This document shows positions 1-8,563 of a DNA stretch of 64,000 nt, in pieces. The notes beneath the pieces were generated by a model that worked only from the letters and a program-made list of their open reading frames with translations, searched no databases and was not told the origin of the DNA. The DNA is from Chloroflexota bacterium (GTDB taxonomy: Bacteria; Chloroflexota; Anaerolineae; UBA4142; SHND01). The position numbers were made by a program, and so were the translations under genes. Location of the stretch: assembly GCA_029778615.1 (NCBI GenBank), contig JAKOPZ010000152.1, positions 1 through 64,000 of the forward strand, read 5' to 3'. The first letter of the stretch is position 1. Every line of letters begins with the position of its first letter.

Positions 1-599
1 AACTTGCCATCTGGGCTGAATGCAACACTCGTTACCTCAGATGTGTGTCCAATCAATGGCGGATCAACTGTTCGTCGGTTGAGTACATCCCACAAATAGA
101 TCGCGCCCTTGCCGCAAACGAGGTTCTTCCGATCACTACAAGTGCTTCCCGCTAGTAACTTGCCATCCCAGCTGAACACTACATCTGTCACAAAATCATT
201 AGGACCCGAAAGAGGTTGACCACTAGGTTGCCGATTTTTCGTATCCCACAAATATATCTCTCCTGTGAAACAAGATGCACCGAAACCCTGTGCACAACTG
301 CCCGACGCCAATAAGCTGCCATCTGGACTAAAAGACAGACTCGAGGCAGTACTTTTCAATTCATGAAGTATGTGGTTGAGTTGGGGTTTGCTGGTTAGCA
401 AGTCAAGCAAGTTGTTAAGTGCCTCACGATTGGTGTCCTGTCGAGTCGCTTCAACACCAAGCAATAAAGCCAGGTCGAATTCTTGGTCTCGCCTAAATGC
501 GGATAATACTGTCAATCTGCGCGATTGGCTGATACGGGCTTGCAGTATGGCATTTGATTCAGCGGTCGCAGCGGCATACGCTCTGTTATGGCCCGTGCT
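1..599 (-). pseudogene. WD40-repeat portion of frameshifted nSTAND ATPase (partial)
   Basis: On the minus strand an open frame runs from about 599 to the left edge of the window. It encodes a helical linker (RRLTVLSAFRRDQEFDLALL and following) and then WD40-type repeats, with SFSPDGSLLASG, IYLWDT, VAFSPDGK and a repeated LWD motif. This is the expected continuation of the STAND protein at 512-2680, but it lies in the -1 frame relative to it. The two frames overlap at 512-599, and similarity passes from one to the other near 579-584 (..ITER, then AYAAATAES). The 3' end lies beyond the window. WD40 repeats in such proteins form a beta-propeller thought to sense or bind partners. A sequencing or assembly error is an alternative to a real mutation. 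Confidence 0.75.
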
Positions 600-2680
600 T
601 CAGCTGTTGCACGTGCATTTGCTTGTGATTGGGAGGTTGCATTTGCAGCATTGGCACTATCGCGCTCATGCAAGGCAATGGCCTCAGCAGTGCTGCGCGC
701 GTTAGCTTCAGCTATGGAGGTAGCTTGCGCCTGTTGAGCTTGTACGCGTTGGAATTCAGCAGTTTTGGCATTCGCATCAGCAATTTTTTGCTGATCGAAC
801 GCTCGTGTTGACTCGGCTTGCGCGGTTCCGTTCGCAGCGACTGCGGTCTCTTGTTGTTTGACCGCGCTCGTTGAAGCGGCTTGGGAGGTTACGTTCGCCT
901 GATTTGCTGCATCGCGTTGTTCATTCGATTGTGTCAGAAAATACAACGCCGCGACAACTGCAAGCAACGCCAGCACGAACGCGCCTGCCAGAAACAGATT
1001 GCGTTGTCGCAAACGTTTATTCGCCGCCAGTTGTTGTTCAGCGCGTCGCTCTTGTTCCGCTGCGAGTTCTTGTGCTTGTTGCAATTCGCGTTGTCGCGCC
1101 GCTTCCCTCTCCGCGCGTTCGCGCTCGCGCACCGCAATTGCCATCTTCACAAACTCTTGCGCCAACCCGCTCAACACCAATTGCTTGTTTTGCAATTTTT
1201 CTTGCGCCGTCGCCAAACGCGCGCCGCGATACAAATAACTTTCATCACGTTTGTGCTGTTCCCACTCTTGTGCGTCCTGCGCGATTTCATTTTGCAAAGC
1301 GATTGCGTCGCGGTTCTCGTCCACCAACCGCCGCAGCCAGTCCCACGCATCAATCAAGCGTTCGTGCGCCAGTGTCACGGTTTCTTTGCCGTCCTGTTTG
1401 TCTGTCGTGATGAGCCGCGCATCCGCCAGTTTGGTTATCAAGGTCTTCACACGCGCTGCATCTGCGCCTGCGGGAACGAGTTCGCCAAACAGCGCGGTGC
1501 GTTTCGTATCCTCGCGTCCGCGTCCGATTTCGATGAGTCCGCTGAACACCGTGCGCGCCAATTGCTTTTCCGCGTCGTCCAGTTTTGCAAATTCCGCGTC
1601 CGCATGGCGTTCCAGTGCTTGATGCAAACTGCCGCGCGCGAGATAGCCGTCGAGCGTCAATTGGGCTTTATGTTTTTCCGCTTCGAATAAATCTTGCAGC
1701 GCGAATTGCATCAGCGGCAGCGCGCCCGGTTCGCCGCGCACATCGTTCACGATTTGCGAAATGAGCGCGGGGTCAATCCGCAAACCCACTTGATACGCGG
1801 GACGCGCAATCGCGCTCACCAATTCATCGGGCGTCATTGCGCCGACTTGGATAAATTGCTGATTGACCAACGCGTTGAGATTCGGATACGACGCACAGTT
1901 GGTGACGAAATCGGAGCGGAGGGTGAATATCACCAGCACGCGCCCGTTCTCGACGGTTGCCGCGTGAGTGAGCAAATTCAGAAAGGCGGCGCGTTCATTT
2001 TCGCGTTCGGATGCGAGTTGCGTGAAAATTTCTTCGAATTGGTCAATGACAATGACGGCGCGGCGTTGTGAATCATCCTTCAGCGCAATGTCCGCCCAAC
2101 GATGTAAACGCTCCGCATCGTTCAACGAGTGTGCACGCAAATCATCGCCCGCGTCAGGAGAGTTCGCGAGAGATGAAACGACGCGCGCGAGTTCATGCAG
2201 CGACGCGCGTCCGGGTTTCATTGTTTCGTACAACCAATGCTCACTGCCCGCGACCTTGCCCTTTCTCAATGCTGGCACGAGTCCCGCGCGCACGAGCGAC
2301 GATTTGCCGCTGCCCGATGGACCCGCGACAAACACCGCACGCGCGTTCGATGCCGCACTCGTCCCCACGCGCGTCACGAGTTCGGCAGTGAGCGTTTCGC
2401 GTCCAAAGAATTTGTCGGCGTCGCGTTCTTGAAACGAGGCGAGACCGATGTAGGGTGAATGTCCGTCGAACGGTTTGGATTGATGCTCGGTGCGGATTTT
2501 GTCAAGGAGGACAGTAACTTGCGCGGCGGTGTAACCGATGTATTCGTCGCCGTGAATGATTTTGTCGCGCCCGATAATGTCGCGCGCGGTGACATTCGCT
2601 TGACCGGAGATTGTGATGCCAGAGAGGTCAGCGGATTCAACGGGCGACTTCTGTTCGGAAGAGGGATCTGGTGTGTCCAT
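512..2680 (-). CDS. nSTAND1-type STAND NTPase with transmembrane segment, C-terminus frameshifted
   Basis: This is a signal-transduction P-loop NTPase of the STAND class. Seen in the sequence: an N-terminal stretch with GQANVTARDIIGRDKI (about 26-41), Walker A GPSGSGKS (about 120-127), Walker B VIVIDQFEEIF (about 209-219), a winged-helix-like region, a single transmembrane helix (LFLAGAFVLALLAVVAALYF), and an Ala/Gln/Thr-rich probable coiled coil. In known relatives the NTPase oligomerises when the C-terminal propeller senses a partner, as in regulatory or defence proteins. Here the WD40 part lies in another frame (1-599), and this frame ends in 21 unrelated residues. I chose ATG at 2680 over the TTG at 2689. 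No clear ribosome site is visible. A DUF192 gene lies upstream on the same strand. Confidence 0.85.
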   Translation of the reverse strand: MDTPDPSSEQKSPVESADLSGITISGQANVTARDIIGRDKIIHGDEYIGYTAAQVTVLLDKIRTEHQSKPFDGHSPYIGLASFQERDADKFFGRETLTAELVTRVGTSAASNARAVFVAGPSGSGKSSLVRAGLVPALRKGKVAGSEHWLYETMKPGRASLHELARVVSSLANSPDAGDDLRAHSLNDAERLHRWADIALKDDSQRRAVIVIDQFEEIFTQLASERENERAAFLNLLTHAATVENGRVLVIFTLRSDFVTNCASYPNLNALVNQQFIQVGAMTPDELVSAIARPAYQVGLRIDPALISQIVNDVRGEPGALPLMQFALQDLFEAEKHKAQLTLDGYLARGSLHQALERHADAEFAKLDDAEKQLARTVFSGLIEIGRGREDTKRTALFGELVPAGADAARVKTLITKLADARLITTDKQDGKETVTLAHERLIDAWDWLRRLVDENRDAIALQNEIAQDAQEWEQHKRDESYLYRGARLATAQEKLQNKQLVLSGLAQEFVKMAIAVRERERAEREAARQRELQQAQELAAEQERRAEQQLAANKRLRQRNLFLAGAFVLALLAVVAALYFLTQSNEQRDAANQANVTSQAASTSAVKQQETAVAANGTAQAESTRAFDQQKIADANAKTAEFQRVQAQQAQATSIAEANARSTAEAIALHERDSANAANATSQSQANARATAEARAITERMPLRPLNQMPYCKPVSANRAD

Positions 2681-2763
2681 GTGACGCAAGACGAGGAATC
2701 AATGTGCGGAAAGGATACACCAAAACGGGGGAGTTGGGTAGGGGTTTTTGAAAATCGTATGGC

Positions 2764-3123
2764 TTACAAAGGGTTCACTTGAAATTCAATTGCATCGCCT
2801 CTTTGCGTGCGAGATTGTTCAATTGTTCCAACCGCTGTCTCCACCACCATCCGCGCACCCCACGCCCCAGCGATTCGATTTGGCGGCATGGTGCAAGAAC
2901 GAATGACTTGAGTGTTCTTGTCCAGAAAAAGAACATCAATCGGAAATCTCATGCCAAAGGTGTGAATTGCCATGAAGGGCATCCAAACGCGTACGGGAAT
3001 GGCGAGAGCATGTCCCGGTTCAAGTCGCTCATGTTTCAATAATCCGATGCGACGCGCGTGAGCGGTGGTTGCGATTTCTACATGCGTGGCGATGAGGGTT
3101 TGTTTGGTGTGGTTGAGAATCAT
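2764..3123 (-). CDS. DUF192 family protein
   Basis: A 119-residue protein with the DUF192 hallmark: a bulky central motif MPFMAIHTFGMRFPIDVLFL (about 48-67), preceded by the RRIGLL element and followed by a region ending in DAIEFQVNPL. Many DUF192 proteins are exported or lipid-anchored, but no signal peptide is visible here. The family has a small beta-rich fold and no established biochemical function. The length is normal for the single-domain form. It starts at an ATG and lies on the same strand between the STAND gene and an aldehyde dehydrogenase, with 83 and 147 bases of spacing, so co-transcription is possible but not shown. Confidence 0.85.
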   Translation of the reverse strand: MILNHTKQTLIATHVEIATTAHARRIGLLKHERLEPGHALAIPVRVWMPFMAIHTFGMRFPIDVLFLDKNTQVIRSCTMPPNRIAGAWGARMVVETAVGTIEQSRTQRGDAIEFQVNPL

Positions 3124-3199
3124 TGGAAGAGAGCATATCGCGCCTCTTTGACTGTTCTTGGACAGTCATTGTAGTAGGTTCAACGACTGTGTGTTTTGC

Positions 3200-3232
3200 A
3201 AACTTGGGAACCCTGGTTCCAAGCCCCAAGGT
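3200..3232. other. Short hairpin between DUF192 and aldehyde dehydrogenase genes
   Basis: The stretch holds a palindrome with core GGAACC-CT-GGTTCC near 3210-3223, flanked by CTTGG/CCAAG. There is no T-run on either side, so it is not a convincing terminator. I see nothing else in the 147 bases between the two genes. Confidence 0.35.
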
Positions 3233-3270
3233 TGAATATTACCAAGCGAGTTGCATCGTTCGCGTCATTA

Positions 3271-4725
3271 CTAAAGCGGGTCAATGTAGACTGTTTTCCA
3301 TTCCGTAAAAAATTCGCGTGCTGCTTTTCCTTGTTCATGTAATCCGCTGGACGACGCCTTCGTGCCTCCAAACGGCACTTGGGGTTCCGCGCCTGCCGTC
3401 ATCGAATTGACGTGAACAATGCCCGCTTCGATTTCGCGCATAAAGCGCAGCGCCAAATTCAAATCACGCGTGACGACGGATGCGCTCAAACCGAAACGCG
3501 TATGATTCGCCAATGCAATCGCGTCGTCAACATCTTTTGCTTCAATGACACCAACAACGGGTCCAAAAATTTCCTCTTGCGCGATTCGCATGTCGGGAAT
3601 CACATTGTCGAAAACAGTTGGCGCGACAAAGAAACCATGAGCAAATTCGTCGCCGCGTAATTTTTCCCCGCCCGCCACCAAACGCGCGCCTTCGTTTTTT
3701 CCAATCTCGATATATTCCAAAACCGTTTTCTCCGCGTCCGCGCTGACGAGCGGTCCCATATACACATCGCTTTTCATTCCATCACCCACGCGCAGTTGTT
3801 TCACGCGCGCGGCAAGCGCTTCGCCATAATCCTTCGCCACATCGCGCACCACAATCGCGCGGCTCGTCGCCGTACACTTTTGTCCCGTCGAAAGCATCGC
3901 GCCTTGTATCGTCAATTCCACCGCGCGCAAAATATCCGCGTCATTCAAAACAACGATGGGATTCTTACCGCCGAGTTCCAATTGCGATTTTCCGCCGCGT
4001 TGCGCGACCGTTGCCGCGAGCCGCGTGCCAACTTCATTTGAACCGGTAAAACTAATCGCCTTTACTTTTGGATTTTCCACCATCTCTTGCCCTGCCTGCG
4101 AACCGCGTCCGACGACTAAATTCAAAACCCCGGGCGGCAGTCCCGCTTGCTCGAACGCGCTCACGATATACCACGCGGTCAGCGGCGTAATTTCGGCGGG
4201 CTTGAAAACAACGGTGTTGCCATACGCGAGCGCGGGCGCCATCTTCCATGTCGGAATCGCACACGGAAAATTCCACGGCGTAATCAATCCGACGACGCCG
4301 AGCGGCACACGTTCCGCAAAAAGAAATGTGGACATGCTCGCGCTCGGATACACATCGCCCGTCGGCTGCAAACATTCGCCTGCGAAAAAACGCAAAATGC
4401 TCACACCGCGCGCGACTTCGCCTTTGCCTTCCGCGAACGTTTTGCCCTCTTCGCGCGTCAACGCGGCGCCGATTTCATCGAGCCGTGCTTCCATCCAATT
4501 CGCGGCTTTGTCCAAAATTTCCCCGCGCTTGGGCATCGGCGTCCGCGCCCAATTTGAAAAGGCGCGTTGTGCCGCGTCAATCGCGCGGCGCGCATCTTCG
4601 CGCGTTGCCGAAGGGAACGTTCCCAATTCCTCGCGCGTATTCGCGGGATTAATGTCGTGCGTCTGCGCGTTGTTCGACGCATCCGTCCATTGTCCGTCAA
4701 TAAAATTTTTATATTCTTTGGTCAT
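3271..4725 (-). CDS. NAD(P)-dependent aldehyde dehydrogenase (ALDH superfamily)
   Basis: A 484-residue cytoplasmic aldehyde dehydrogenase of normal length that oxidises an aldehyde to a carboxylate with NAD(P). Visible residues: the oxyanion Asn in TPWNF (N152), the nucleotide-binding FTGSNEVG (227-234), the general base in LELGGKNP (E250) and the catalytic Cys in GQKCT (C284). The family style is closest to the ketoglutaric-semialdehyde/succinic-semialdehyde group, so a sugar-acid or semialdehyde substrate is plausible but unproven. I chose ATG at 4725 (MTKEYKNFIDG). A GTG at 4764 would add 13 residues that do not look like the family. A fragment of a second, diverged copy lies divergently at 4995-5093. 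Confidence 0.92.
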   Translation of the reverse strand: MTKEYKNFIDGQWTDASNNAQTHDINPANTREELGTFPSATREDARRAIDAAQRAFSNWARTPMPKRGEILDKAANWMEARLDEIGAALTREEGKTFAEGKGEVARGVSILRFFAGECLQPTGDVYPSASMSTFLFAERVPLGVVGLITPWNFPCAIPTWKMAPALAYGNTVVFKPAEITPLTAWYIVSAFEQAGLPPGVLNLVVGRGSQAGQEMVENPKVKAISFTGSNEVGTRLAATVAQRGGKSQLELGGKNPIVVLNDADILRAVELTIQGAMLSTGQKCTATSRAIVVRDVAKDYGEALAARVKQLRVGDGMKSDVYMGPLVSADAEKTVLEYIEIGKNEGARLVAGGEKLRGDEFAHGFFVAPTVFDNVIPDMRIAQEEIFGPVVGVIEAKDVDDAIALANHTRFGLSASVVTRDLNLALRFMREIEAGIVHVNSMTAGAEPQVPFGGTKASSSGLHEQGKAAREFFTEWKTVYIDPL

Positions 4726-4994
4726 GTCGAAACTGTACCATTGCTTGAGAGGAGTGTCAATCACGGTGTCATGCGATTAGGTGTTGCTCGCATATAGTAC
4801 GATCACTTGACGAGAAGTTGTTGCCCGAAAAAAGGTTTGGAGACGACCGACATCGCCTCCAAACAGAATAGCTCTATTGACTGAGGCAATGGTAATGCCG
4901 CGCAATTCTCGCGATACCACGAACAATGTTAAAATCTCGCGCGTTGATTAAGGGAGGCGCGGCCTCAACGACAACCTTCGTGTACCGTTGCGTA

Positions 4995-5093
4995 GGTGGA
5001 TATAAAGAAAGTAGTTCGGGAACAAGAGAACAAGGCAAAGCGGCGCGCGAATTTTTTACGCAGTGGAAGACGGTGTACGTGGATCCACTGTAA
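4995..5093 (+). pseudogene. C-terminal remnant of a second aldehyde dehydrogenase
   Basis: The plus strand encodes 32 residues ending in a stop codon. They read GGYKESSSG, then TREQGKAAREFF, then TQWKTVYVDPL. These match the end of the dehydrogenase at 3271-4725 (GGTKASSSG, LHEQGKAAREFF, TEWKTVYIDPL) with substitutions, so this is a diverged second copy and not a recent duplication. Nothing recognisable as dehydrogenase lies upstream in any frame, so roughly 93 percent of the gene is gone. The rest of 4726-4994 holds no gene. It contains one imperfect hairpin at about 4834-4866 (TTTGGAG/CTCCAAA). Confidence 0.8.
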
Positions 5094-5161
5094 ATGGCAA
5101 GCCGCGCTAGTCTATCGCGCGAGCATATTGAGATGAAATAGGATGATACCGCAAGCTCTTG

Positions 5162-5167
5162 TATAAT
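5162..5167 (+). promoter_or_regulatory. -10 promoter element for fluoride riboswitch 1 operon
   Basis: A perfect TATAAT lies about 7 bases before the expected transcript start and immediately upstream of the aptamer. The -35 at 17-base spacing (TAGGAT, 5139-5144) is poor, so promoter strength is uncertain. Confidence 0.6.
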
Positions 5168-5171
5168 TCGT

Positions 5172-5280
5172 CGCAGCGATGAGGCTCGCTGTGTGATGCG
5201 GTGGATTTCTTTCGCATCACACGAACCGTCCCTTGCGACTAATAGCCTCTACGGGTAGACCGTCCGTAGGGGCTTTTTGT
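5172..5280 (+). promoter_or_regulatory. Fluoride riboswitch (crcB RNA motif) 1 with terminator
   Basis: The fluoride aptamer is recognisable. P1 is CAGCG/CGCTG (5174 onward) around the loop ATGAGGCT. An extra hairpin is inserted (TGTGATGCG/CGCATCACA). A short second stem and the conserved TAATAGCCTCTAC follow. Loop GAGGC pairs with GCCTC to make the pseudoknot. The same GCCTCTACGG also starts a terminator stem that pairs with CCGTAGGGGC and is followed by TTTTT (5244-5279). Pseudoknot and terminator are mutually exclusive, so fluoride binding should turn transcription on. The next gene starts 17 bases downstream. The long inserted hairpin and the weak second stem make this the most divergent of the three copies in the window. 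Confidence 0.88.
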
Positions 5281-5296
5281 TTGCCTAAAAATTCCG

Positions 5297-6184
5297 ATGA
5301 GCGTGACAAACTGGCGCCAGACTCTAACCCGCGCGTTTGACCGTTTCCCGCGCGTCGTCGGGCGCGTGCAAGAACTGGAACCGGAGGAACAACACGCGCT
5401 TGAAAACATGTGCGGCGATGACGCGTTCGATTTCATCGCGCGCTTTCCGCCGTTCGATATGACGTTGAGCGAATATGCGCGCGCGCAGCGCCGCCGGGCA
5501 CTCGATGAGGCATCGTTGTCCCCTCAAGTCTGGGCGCGGCAAGGGAATCGCTTTTTTGTTTTGCAACATGTGTCCGGCACGACGCGTGTGCAGGTTATCG
5601 CGCGCGACGACATTCTCACCTTTGAACTCGGCGAGGTGCTGCTGCACGATTGGCTGGAACTCGCGTTCACACACGAAAACGAAACGCGCGTCGTGCATGT
5701 AGATTTCAACGCGGTCGGTTTGGATTGGCTCAAACCGCTCGTTGCAAGTTTGCGGCAGCGCGTTCAAAATACGGGTTCGGAAGCCGCGTCCACGCCTGAC
5801 GCTTCAAGCGCACCTTTGCCGTACAAATGGCAAACCATCCTGCAGATAGAAACAAAGGTGTTTAACGAAACTGCCCTGATGTGCGCGTTCGAACCGTCTG
5901 CGCCGCGGCGCTGGGTTTGGCAACACGGACGCGAAGGAAAACTGGTACTGCTCATGCCGCAGCACGTCGTCGTTGTGCGTGAGCCGCTGGAAATTTATCC
6001 GTATGGCTGGATTACCAAATCCTGCGTACGTTCGCAAATTCGTGACGCGCGCGTTGTGCTTGCCGAACAATCCGCCATTTTGGAATTGTCGCTCGGCGCG
6101 CGCAAGTTGAAATTTCCGATAGAATTACCGCGCCCTCATGCCGAAACGTTGGCGCAGATGGCGCAAGAACTTGGCGGTAATTGA
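5297..6184 (+). CDS. Hypothetical protein with two PH-like domains, first gene after fluoride riboswitch 1
   Basis: A 295-residue protein without signal peptide or membrane segment. Residues about 85-160 and 185-290 each look like a small PH-like beta-barrel ending in a helix. The second half aligns by eye with residues about 235-322 of the pyrophosphatase-like protein at 20327-21748. Shared positions include YGxI, a DAR triplet, a hydrophobic strand, FxIExP and a terminal helix. A linker rich in S/A/T/P (about 157-175) separates the domains. It starts at an ATG 17 bases after a riboswitch terminator, with no clear ribosome site. It is followed after 80 bases by moxR-type genes on the same strand. 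Function unknown; an adaptor or regulatory role in the fluoride response is inference. Confidence 0.8.
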   Translation: MSVTNWRQTLTRAFDRFPRVVGRVQELEPEEQHALENMCGDDAFDFIARFPPFDMTLSEYARAQRRRALDEASLSPQVWARQGNRFFVLQHVSGTTRVQVIARDDILTFELGEVLLHDWLELAFTHENETRVVHVDFNAVGLDWLKPLVASLRQRVQNTGSEAASTPDASSAPLPYKWQTILQIETKVFNETALMCAFEPSAPRRWVWQHGREGKLVLLMPQHVVVVREPLEIYPYGWITKSCVRSQIRDARVVLAEQSAILELSLGARKLKFPIELPRPHAETLAQMAQELGGN

Positions 6185-6191
6185 AAACGTG

Positions 6192-6233
6192 ACTGAAAAC
6201 GCGACAGGTTTCCGAAAACCCGTCATGTTTTCA
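6192..6233 (+). other. Imperfect intercistronic hairpin
   Basis: The gap between the PH-like gene and the MoxR gene holds CTGAAAAC paired with GTTTTCAG, with an inner GAC/GTC and GG/CC continuation. No T-run follows, so it may be an mRNA stability element and not a terminator. Confidence 0.4.
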
Positions 6234-6264
6234 GCAGATTAAAAATCAATTGGAGTAAATCCAA

Positions 6265-7236
6265 GTGGATGCAACGCAAGTACAGAATGCCGCGCACCGA
6301 ATTCAAGAAAATGTCGCGCGCGTCATTGTCGGTAAAGACGAAACGATTGAATTGTTGCTGGTCGCGTTGTTGTGCGAAGGACATGTTTTGTTGGAAGATG
6401 TACCGGGCATCGGTAAAACGATGTTGGCAAAAACATTGGCGAAATCGCTCGCTGCGTCGTTCCAACGCATTCAATTCACGCCTGACCTTTTGCCGAGCGA
6501 TATAACCGGCGTGAGCGTGTTCAATCAACGCACGAATGAATTTGAATACCGCGCGGGTCCGCTGCTCGCGCAAATCGTTCTCGCCGACGAAATCAATCGC
6601 GCGGGTCCGCGCACCCAAGCCGCGCTGCTCGAAGCGATGGAAGAACGACAAATCACCGTTGACGGCGTGACGCATGTGCTGCCGCGCCCCTTTCTCGTTC
6701 TCGCCACACAAAATCCTGTCGAACTCGAAGGCACATTCCCTTTGCCCGAAGCGCAAGTGGACCGTTTTCTCATGCGCGTCGCGCTCGGTTATCCGAATGA
6801 AAACGATGAACGCGCGATACTGCGCCGTTTCCGCGAAACCAATCCACTCGCCGAACTCGCGCCTGTGATTGATGCATCCGAAATTTTGGAATTGCAAAAA
6901 TTCGTGCGCGCGGTGGTGGTGCATCCCGCCGTTGAAGAATATATCGTGCGTCTCACGCGCGCCACGCGCAAACATGATGCGATTCAACTCGGCGCGAGTC
7001 CGCGCGGTTCGCTCGCGCTCTATCACACTTCGCAAGCATTGGCGGCAATGCGCGGACGCAATTTCGTTTTGCCCGATGATGTGAAACAATTGCTCGCGCC
7101 CGTGCTCGAACATCGCCTAATGACCTCGAGCCAAGCGCGCGTGCGCGGACGCGGCGCGCGCGAAATTCTCCAAGCCATTGCGGCGCAGGTGCCGGTGCCG
7201 GTGGAAGAGAGTTGGAGTGTGGAGGACAGTCAATAG
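6265..7236 (+). CDS. MoxR family AAA+ ATPase
   Basis: A 323-residue AAA+ ATPase of the MoxR group. Walker A is EDVPGIGKT (44-52), Walker B is VLADEINRA (about 105-113), followed by sensor-1 ATQNPVE and the C-terminal lid helix bundle. MoxR ATPases act as chaperone-like remodellers and are nearly always encoded with a DUF58 protein, as here (the next gene). The start is a GTG with a weak GGAG upstream. It is the second gene downstream of fluoride riboswitch 1 and is followed by a 94-base repeat-rich gap. A paralogue with the same partner lies at 40736-41743. Confidence 0.93.
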   Translation: MDATQVQNAAHRIQENVARVIVGKDETIELLLVALLCEGHVLLEDVPGIGKTMLAKTLAKSLAASFQRIQFTPDLLPSDITGVSVFNQRTNEFEYRAGPLLAQIVLADEINRAGPRTQAALLEAMEERQITVDGVTHVLPRPFLVLATQNPVELEGTFPLPEAQVDRFLMRVALGYPNENDERAILRRFRETNPLAELAPVIDASEILELQKFVRAVVVHPAVEEYIVRLTRATRKHDAIQLGASPRGSLALYHTSQALAAMRGRNFVLPDDVKQLLAPVLEHRLMTSSQARVRGRGAREILQAIAAQVPVPVEESWSVEDSQ

Positions 7237-7326
7237 TCAATAGTCAACAGTCAACAGTAATACGTATCCTTCATACTGACGACTGATTACTGACGACTGA
7301 TTACTGACCACTGACCACTGACCACT
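7228..7326. repeat. Word-repeat palindrome (AGTCAAT/ACTGACC type)
   Basis: The left arm is a run of AGTCAAT/AGTCAAC words. The right arm is a run of ACTGATT, ACTGACG and ACTGACC words, roughly its reverse complement. It fills the gap between the MoxR and DUF58 genes and overlaps the last codons of the first. It belongs to a family of low-complexity inverted repeats seen throughout the window. Confidence 0.7.
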
Positions 7327-7330
7327 CGAA

Positions 7331-8551
7331 ATGATTCGCACTCTGAATATTCTTACAATCATTCTTTTCGCTGCCAGCATCCTCTTGCAGAATCCGCTGT
7401 TGTTTTTGCTCGCCGCGCTGCTTGCGTTGGTGATGTGGACGACGGCGTTGTGGGGACGTTACGCGCTCGCGGGAGTGACGTACACGCGCAAACTTGGAAC
7501 GACGCGCATGTTTGTGGGCGAAGAAAATGATTTGTGGATTGAAATTGTGAACGCGAAACCGCTTCCCCTCGCGTGGCTCAAGGCGAATGATGAAATTCCC
7601 GCCGAGGTGCAGTTGATTCAAGCGGACGTTCATTTCACGCACAAACAAACGCGGCGCGTGTTGACGAATCTGCTTGCCTTGCGTTTTTACGAACGCGTGC
7701 GAAAACATTATCGCCTGCGCGCCACACAGCGCGGCGCGTTGGAATTTGGACCCGTTCAGTTGAGTTCGGGCGACATGTTTGGTCTGCGCACACAGCAGCA
7801 AGAATTTCCCCAAACCGATTTATTGCTCGTGTACCCAAAAGTTGTGCCGCTCACCGCGCTTGGACTGCCCGCCGCGCATCCGTTCGGCGACGCGAAAATG
7901 ACGCGCAAAATTGCCGAGGACCCGTTGCGTTTGATGAGTGCGCGCGAATACATTGCAGGCGACAGCCCGCGTTTTATTCATTGGAAAGCGTCCGCGCGGC
8001 GCGGTGCATTGCAAACAAAAATTTTTGAACCCAGCGCGCAGCGCGTGACCGCGCTTTTTCTCGACGCGCAAACGGTGCCATTTGAATATCAAGGATTCGT
8101 TCCTGAATATCTTGAATTTGCCATTACAACCGCAGCATCCATCGCGCGTTATTTACTCGATGCGCGCGAAGCGGTGGGTTTGTACTCCAACGCGTCGCGG
8201 CGCAATGAAAATAAACCCGCCAAACTCGCGCCCTCACAGCGTCCCGCGCAGTGGTTTGAAATTTTGAATACGCTCGCGTGGTTGAATTATTTGACGACGA
8301 CGCCGCTCGAAAACTATTTACATGCGGAATTGAGCGCGCTGCCGTTCGGCGCGACGGTGATTGCAATTTCGGCCGTCATCACGGATGAATTGCTCGCCGC
8401 GCTGCTCGAAGCAAAACGCGCGGGGCATCTTGTCGTGCTGCTTACAATTGGCGAAGAGCCGCCGCGCGAAATTCCGGATGAAATCAAAACGTATTGGTTG
8501 GGTGGACGTGGCGCGTGGGAAAATCTCGCGCAGTTGAAACTCGACGCATAA
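7331..8551 (+). CDS. DUF58 domain protein (MoxR partner)
   Basis: A 406-residue protein with two N-terminal membrane helices (ILTIILFAASILLQNPLLFLLAALLALVMW). A beta-rich domain and the DUF58 core follow, seen as REYIAGDSPRFIHWKASARRG (about 214-234). The C-terminal part resembles a vWA-like fold. DUF58 proteins are membrane-associated partners of MoxR ATPases. In several bacteria this module affects envelope integrity or stress resistance, but the substrate is unknown. It lies in the riboswitch-1 operon between the MoxR and DUF4129 genes, 12 bases before the latter. The length is typical. Confidence 0.88.
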   Translation: MIRTLNILTIILFAASILLQNPLLFLLAALLALVMWTTALWGRYALAGVTYTRKLGTTRMFVGEENDLWIEIVNAKPLPLAWLKANDEIPAEVQLIQADVHFTHKQTRRVLTNLLALRFYERVRKHYRLRATQRGALEFGPVQLSSGDMFGLRTQQQEFPQTDLLLVYPKVVPLTALGLPAAHPFGDAKMTRKIAEDPLRLMSAREYIAGDSPRFIHWKASARRGALQTKIFEPSAQRVTALFLDAQTVPFEYQGFVPEYLEFAITTAASIARYLLDAREAVGLYSNASRRNENKPAKLAPSQRPAQWFEILNTLAWLNYLTTTPLENYLHAELSALPFGATVIAISAVITDELLAALLEAKRAGHLVVLLTIGEEPPREIPDEIKTYWLGGRGAWENLAQLKLDA

Positions 8552-8563
8552 GCAGAGCTTGAA

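Noticed and set aside
871-1690. Long plus-strand open frames over the STAND gene
   Set aside because: They are antisense shadows of a GC-rich gene with Arg/Ala/Ser-rich translations and no domain features.
5028-5093. Complete small gene overlapping the riboswitch promoter region
   Set aside because: It is the end of an aldehyde dehydrogenase without start or core, so it is a remnant.
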